This document shows positions 6,049 through 8,892 of a DNA stretch of 8,892 bases, piece by piece (position 1 is the first letter of the stretch; each line of letters opens with the position of its first letter). Both the position numbers and the translations under genes were made by a program. Origin of the DNA: Deltaproteobacteria bacterium. GTDB lineage: Bacteria > Desulfobacterota > Deferrimicrobia > Deferrimicrobiales > Deferrimicrobiaceae. The notes under the pieces are model-generated. The model had not been told where the DNA came from and made no database searches. It worked only from the letters and a program-made list of their open reading frames with translations. The stretch covers positions 1-8,892 of the forward strand of contig JAGGAJ010000071.1 in assembly GCA_017889845.1 (NCBI GenBank), written 5' to 3'.

Positions 6049-6719
6049 AACAGCGCCACCTCTTCCAGGTACCCGGGGGCGATCTCCTCCGCGCGGCCCG
6101 CCATGCTCTTCTCGTCGGCGGATGTCGTGATCTCGCGGAGGAGGGGGAGGGAGATCCGGAAGCGGGATTCGATGCCGGAGAGGATCTGGGCTTTCCCGTA
6201 CGGCGCGGTTCCCTCCGAAAGGAGGAGCAGGCCGCGGGCGACGAGGACGATCGACCCGGCGGTGCGGCGCAAAACCCCCGCGAGAGCGCGGCCGCCCTGC
6301 GCGGAGAGGTACAGCCTCCGCAGCGAGAGGAGCTTCCCTTTCAGCTCGAACTCGACCTGGTGCCGGAGGTTCGCCGTGTTCACGCGGGCGTCGGCCAGGA
6401 CGTCGCGGCCGGAGAGGACCTTCCTGCGCTCCTTCATCCCGAGGAACTCCAGGGGGAACACGTCGATGGAACGCCCGAAGAACTTCTCCGTGAAGATCGG
6501 CGGGGGCGGGATCCCCTGCTTCGCGAACCGGGGGGCCTCCCTGCGGTACGCGGCCAGCGCGTCCCGCCGGAGATGCCGGACGACGATGAGGACTGTGGCC
6601 TCCCCCTTCTCCTCCGGCGGATCCGCGGCGTGTCCGCCGTACAGGGTGAGGGAGACGAGGTCCTCGCCGAAGATGCGCTCCACCGCGACGCGGTACGCGT
6701 CCAGCCGCCCGTCGCCCAC
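6006..6719 (-). CDS. Nucleotidyltransferase-fold protein with altered catalytic motif
   Basis: The 237-aa protein has the N-terminal layout of a Pol-beta-type nucleotidyltransferase followed by a helical region (about 115-235). LTLYGGHAADPPEEKGEATVLIVV (24-47) aligns by eye with the family pattern L-x-G-S-x10-D-x-D-h-h-V. The Ser of the GS motif is Gly29, and the D-x-D position reads E40-A-T42, so the metal-binding pair is at least half lost. A third acidic residue is kept at Asp86 in SIDVFPLEF (84-92). It may therefore be a catalytically dead or altered member, perhaps binding nucleotides or a partner; this is inference. The GTG at 6719 is preferred because AGGAGG (6729-6724) lies 4 nt upstream. 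An ATG at 6770 would start at or before the predicted transcript start. It is the first gene of the unit with the TPM protein and lemA and ends by overlapping the TPM gene. Confidence 0.75.
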   Translation of the reverse strand: MGDGRLDAYRVAVERIFGEDLVSLTLYGGHAADPPEEKGEATVLIVVRHLRRDALAAYRREAPRFAKQGIPPPPIFTEKFFGRSIDVFPLEFLGMKERRKVLSGRDVLADARVNTANLRHQVEFELKGKLLSLRRLYLSAQGGRALAGVLRRTAGSIVLVARGLLLLSEGTAPYGKAQILSGIESRFRISLPLLREITTSADEKSMAGRAEEIAPGYLEEVALLCEAADLYVAGNAP

Positions 6720-6771
6720 GGTCCCTCCTCTGCCCAAGGAAAGGGCACGTATTGCCCGGGGATTGTGCATC

Positions 6772-6780
6772 ATTCTAGCA
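6772..6780 (-). promoter_or_regulatory. Extended -10 promoter of the nucleotidyltransferase-fold/TPM/lemA unit
   Basis: On the minus strand TGCTAGAAT (6780-6772) forms an extended -10 with TAGAAT. A start near 6765 would give a leader of about 46 nt carrying the AGGAGG before the GTG at 6719. No good -35 is visible, as is usual for extended -10 promoters. Confidence 0.45.
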
Positions 6781-6795
6781 CCCGCCGGAGGGTGC
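6778..6795. promoter_or_regulatory. Near-perfect 18-bp palindrome, candidate enhancer or operator site
   Basis: GCACCC (6778-6783) and GGGTGC (6790-6795) are perfect arms. The 6-nt centre GCCGGA pairs except for one position, so 8 of 9 base pairs match. The centre is about 128 nt upstream of the predicted sigma-54 start of glnB, a usual distance for an activator site. It also touches the -10 of the leftward promoter. The GCACC/GGTGC half-sites resemble NtrC half-sites, but their spacing is 3 nt longer than the enteric consensus. Confidence 0.4.
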
Positions 6796-6888
6796 GGCGA
6801 ATCCCGCGGCCGGTGCGCCGCCCGGATCCCGGCGGATTTCGGGGGGATTCCATGTTCGGGCCGACGCGTTCCCCTTCGACTGCGGGGT

Positions 6889-6904
6889 TGGTACGCAGGT
6901 TGCT
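6889..6904 (+). promoter_or_regulatory. Sigma-54 promoter of glnB-glnA
   Basis: TGGTACGCAGGTTGCT matches the sigma-54 consensus TGGCACG-N4-TTGCW at all but one base. The -24 GG is at 6890-6891 and the -12 GC at 6902-6903, with correct spacing. The expected start is near 6915, leaving a 16-nt leader that carries the ribosome site. Such a promoter implies an AAA+ activator, likely responding to nitrogen status. Confidence 0.8.
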
Positions 6905-6913
6905 GTATCCCCG

Positions 6914-6926
6914 GGAGGAGGAGGTG
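6914..6926 (+). promoter_or_regulatory. Strong ribosome binding site of glnB
   Basis: A purine-rich GGAGGAGGAGGTG run lies just before the glnB ATG at 6931. It contains three overlapping Shine-Dalgarno matches, the last with about 5-nt spacing, and fixes this start. Confidence 0.75.
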
Positions 6927-6930
6927 ACCC

Positions 6931-7269
6931 ATGAAGAAGATCGAGGCCATCATCAAGCCGTTCAAGCTCGACGAGGTGAAGGAGTCGCTGAACGACATCG
7001 GCGTCCAGGGAATGACGGTGTCCGAGGTCAAGGGGTTCGGCCGCCAGAAGGGTCACACCGAGCTGTACCGCGGCGCGGAATACGTCGTGGACTTCCTCCC
7101 CAAGATCAAGCTGGAGATCATCGTCCCGGACGACCTGGTCGCCCAGGTGGTCGAGGTAGTGGAGAAATCCGCTCGCACCGGGCGCATCGGCGACGGGAAG
7201 ATCTTCGTGACGAACGTGGAAGAGGTCGTCCGGATCCGCACGGGGGAACGCGGACACGACGCCATCTGA
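6931..7269 (+). CDS. glnB: Nitrogen regulatory protein PII
   Basis: PII is a trimeric cytosolic sensor of 2-oxoglutarate and ATP/ADP that controls nitrogen assimilation partners. The protein is 112 aa, the standard length, and is highly conserved throughout. The T-loop GFGRQKGHTELYRGAEYVVDF (35-55) contains Tyr51, the residue uridylylated by GlnD in proteobacteria. Gln39 and Lys58 of the ligand pocket are present, as are the B-loop TGRIGDGK (83-90) and the C-loop RIRTGE (101-106). It could equally be named glnK. The pairing with glnA rather than amtB favours glnB. A sigma-54 promoter and a strong ribosome site precede it, and glnA follows after 49 nt on the same transcript. Confidence 0.97.
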   Translation: MKKIEAIIKPFKLDEVKESLNDIGVQGMTVSEVKGFGRQKGHTELYRGAEYVVDFLPKIKLEIIVPDDLVAQVVEVVEKSARTGRIGDGKIFVTNVEEVVRIRTGERGHDAI

Positions 7270-7306
7270 TCGCTCCGCCGCAGGAAAACCGCTTCATCAT
7301 AAACCC

Positions 7307-7313
7307 GGGAGGG
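7307..7313 (+). promoter_or_regulatory. Ribosome binding site of glnA
   Basis: GGGAGGG lies 5 nt before the ATG at 7319 and supports that start. The 49-nt glnB-glnA gap shows no terminator and no separate promoter that I can recognise. Confidence 0.65.
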
Positions 7314-7318
7314 ACCCA

Positions 7319-8731
7319 ATGAACGCGAAGGAAGTCCTGGCATTCGCCAAGAGCAAGAACATCGAAATGGTCGACCTGAAGTTCATGGACTTCATCGGCA
7401 CCTGGCAGCACTTCGCCGTCCCCGTCTACGAACTGAAGGACGACAGCTTCGAGGAGGGGTTCGGCTTCGACGGCTCGTCCATCCGCGGCTGGCAGCCGAT
7501 CCACGCCTCCGACATGCTGGTCATCCCCGACGCCGACACGGCGGTGGTCGACCCGTTCATCACCCGGCCGACGCTGTCGCTGATCTGCAACATCGTGGAC
7601 CCGATCACGAAGGAGAACTACAGCCGCGACCCGCGCAACATCGCCCGGAAGGCCGAGGCGTACCTGAAGGGGACCGGCGTCGCCGACACGGCGTACTTCG
7701 GGCCCGAGGCGGAGTTCTTCATCTTCGACGACATCCGGTACGCCACGGGGTCCAACTACGGCTACTACTACATCGATTCCGAGGAGGGGACCTGGAACAG
7801 CGGGCGCGAGGAGGGTCCGAACCTGGGGTACAAGCCCCGCCACAAGGAGGGGTACTTCCCCGTCCCGCCCACCGACTCCCAGCACGACCTCCGCGACGAG
7901 ATGGTCCGCGTGATGGAGCAGGTGGGGCTGAAGGTCGAGGCGCAGCACCATGAAGTGGCCACCGCCGGCCAGGCCGAGATCGACCTGCGCTTCGACACGC
8001 TGGTCAAGGTCGCCGACGCGCTGCAGTGGTACAAATACATTTGCAAGAACGTGGCGCGGAAGTTCGGCAAGACCGTCACCTTCATGCCCAAACCGCTCTT
8101 CGCCGACAACGGGTCGGGGATGCACACCCACCAGTCCCTGTGGAAGGGCGGCAAGCCGCTGTTCGCGGGGGAGGAATACGGCGGGCTGTCGAAGATGGCG
8201 CTGTGGTACATCGGCGGGATCCTCAAGCACGCCAAGGCGATCTGCGCGTTCAGCAACCCGACGATGAACTCCTACAAGCGGCTGGTCCCCGGCTTCGAGG
8301 CCCCCGTGAACCTGGCGTACTCCAGCCGGAACCGCTCCGCGTCGATCCGGATCCCGATGTACTCCGCCTCGCCGAAGGCGAAACGGCTCGAGTTCCGCAC
8401 GCCGGACCCGTCGTGCAACGGGTACCTCTCCTTCGCGGCCCAGCTCATGGCCGGGCTAGACGGCGTCCAGAACAAGATCGACCCGGGGCAGCCGCTGGAC
8501 AAGGACATCTACGCGCTGTCACCGGAAGAGCTGTCCGTGGTGCCGACCACGCCGGGGTCCCTCGAGGAGTCCCTCAAGGCGCTGGCGGACGACCACGAAT
8601 TCCTGCTGAAGGGCGACGTGTTCACCATCGACGTGGTCGAGAAGTGGATCGAGTACAAGATGGAGGCCGAGGTCAACCCGGTGAAGCTGCGGCCGCACCC
8701 GCACGAATTCTTCCTGTACTTCGACTGCTAG
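7319..8731 (+). CDS. glnA: Glutamine synthetase type I
   Basis: Glutamine synthetase condenses glutamate and ammonia to glutamine with ATP, as a cytosolic dodecamer. The 470-aa protein has the type I-beta length and motifs: GFDGSSIRGW (49-58, with Asp51), the metal-ligand stretch FGPEAEFFIF (127-136), EAQHHEVATAGQAEID (207-222), the ATP-binding KPLFADNGSGMHTHQSLW (258-275), and NSYKRLVPGFEAPVN (317-331) ending in RNRSASIRIP (337-346). Tyr398 in DKDIYALSPEE (394-404) matches the adenylylation tyrosine of enteric GlnA, so control by GlnE with PII input is plausible. The sequence resembles Geobacter-type GlnA by eye. The ATG at 7319 is supported by a good ribosome site. It is co-transcribed with glnB from the sigma-54 promoter and ends at a strong intrinsic terminator about 27 nt downstream. 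Confidence 0.98.
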   Translation: MNAKEVLAFAKSKNIEMVDLKFMDFIGTWQHFAVPVYELKDDSFEEGFGFDGSSIRGWQPIHASDMLVIPDADTAVVDPFITRPTLSLICNIVDPITKENYSRDPRNIARKAEAYLKGTGVADTAYFGPEAEFFIFDDIRYATGSNYGYYYIDSEEGTWNSGREEGPNLGYKPRHKEGYFPVPPTDSQHDLRDEMVRVMEQVGLKVEAQHHEVATAGQAEIDLRFDTLVKVADALQWYKYICKNVARKFGKTVTFMPKPLFADNGSGMHTHQSLWKGGKPLFAGEEYGGLSKMALWYIGGILKHAKAICAFSNPTMNSYKRLVPGFEAPVNLAYSSRNRSASIRIPMYSASPKAKRLEFRTPDPSCNGYLSFAAQLMAGLDGVQNKIDPGQPLDKDIYALSPEELSVVPTTPGSLEESLKALADDHEFLLKGDVFTIDVVEKWIEYKMEAEVNPVKLRPHPHEFFLYFDC

Positions 8732-8758
8732 GGACGCCAGGCGCGCGAAGCGTCACCG

Positions 8759-8786
8759 AGGGGCCCCGGGAACGGGGCCCCTTTTT
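8759..8786 (+). terminator. Intrinsic terminator after glnA
   Basis: A 10-bp GC-rich stem (8759-8768 with 8773-8782), closed by a GGAA tetraloop (8769-8772), runs straight into TTTTT at 8782-8786. It works for the glnBA transcript. The opposite strand has no T-run after the stem, although the convergent gene stops at its edge. Confidence 0.93.
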
Positions 8787-8892
8787 ACGTCCAGCGCCCC
8801 GGGCCCCGCGGCCAGAGGTCGCGAAGCGGCGGGATCGCATCCGCCAGGATCGCGAAGAGGAACGAGCCGAGCAGGACCACGAGGAGGATCCC
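8785..8892 (-). CDS. 3' end of an unidentified membrane protein gene (partial)
   Basis: A minus-strand frame enters from the right edge and stops at a TAA (8787-8785), giving 35 residues. It begins with a hydrophobic helix (GILLVVLLGSFLFAILADAI) followed by a short Pro/Arg-rich tail ending GRWT. This suggests the last membrane span of an integral membrane protein. No family can be named. Its stop codon sits in the T-tract of the glnA terminator. Confidence 0.5.
   Translation of the reverse strand, partial: GILLVVLLGSFLFAILADAIPPLRDLWPRGPGRWT

Noticed and set aside
6743..6755. GGGCACGTATTGC as a sigma-54 promoter
   Set aside because: The GGCACG and TTGC elements are separated by 2 nt instead of 4, so the -24/-12 geometry is wrong. 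The correctly spaced promoter is at 6889-6904.
4885..6927. A 680-codon open frame on the plus strand opposite lemA, the TPM gene and the nucleotidyltransferase-fold gene
   Set aside because: It is antisense to three well-supported genes, rich in Arg/Pro/Ser low-complexity sequence, without a recognisable domain. It is explained by GC-rich codons on the other strand, as are the other long antisense frames (for example 2621-4552 and 7118-8230 minus).
7270..7318. A separate promoter or attenuator between glnB and glnA
   Set aside because: The 49-nt gap shows only a ribosome site. I found no hairpin with a T-tract and no convincing -35/-10 or -24/-12 pair.

Overview
The window is a compact, GC-rich bacterial chromosome segment with nearly every base coding and gaps mostly under 50 nt. 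The PII protein and glutamine synthetase look like those of Geobacter-type deltaproteobacteria, and a good sigma-54 promoter precedes them. I therefore infer a high-GC member of the Desulfuromonadota/deltaproteobacteria-like lineages. This rests on remembered protein similarity, not a search. There is no tRNA, rRNA, CRISPR array or insertion sequence.

Left part (1-2527). The tail of an unrecognised gene runs by a TTGA stop/start overlap into a GT4 glycosyltransferase of the MshA type (63-1238). A convergent two-gene unit faces it: a 62-aa zinc-ribbon protein (2339-2527) followed by an actinobacterial-type inositol-3-phosphate synthase (1165-2319). The two unlike 3' ends overlap by 74 nt. Ino1 makes the sugar phosphate that authentic MshA uses as acceptor, so the pair may form the first steps of a GlcNAc-inositol pathway outside Actinobacteria.

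Middle (2528-4603). A short divergent promoter region has two sigma-70-type promoters with overlapping -35 boxes. Both predict transcripts starting at or within a few bases of the start codon, and neither start has a Shine-Dalgarno sequence. To the right lie an ACT-domain malic enzyme (2594-3952) and PlsY, the acyl-phosphate glycerol-3-phosphate acyltransferase (3983-4603). PlsY has its own extended -10 just ahead of its ATG.

Right-middle (4611-6780, minus strand). A three-gene unit reads: a nucleotidyltransferase-fold protein with altered catalytic positions, a secreted and membrane-anchored TPM-domain protein with a Gly/Phe-rich tail, and LemA. TPM plus LemA is a common bacterial pairing; the third protein is the less familiar partner.

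Right (6720-8892). A 211-nt divergent intergenic region holds the minus-strand extended -10, a near-perfect 18-bp palindrome and a sigma-54 promoter. The last drives glnB (PII) and glnA (glutamine synthetase I), the ammonia assimilation module, which ends in a strong intrinsic terminator. The 3' end of an unidentified minus-strand membrane protein gene closes the window.
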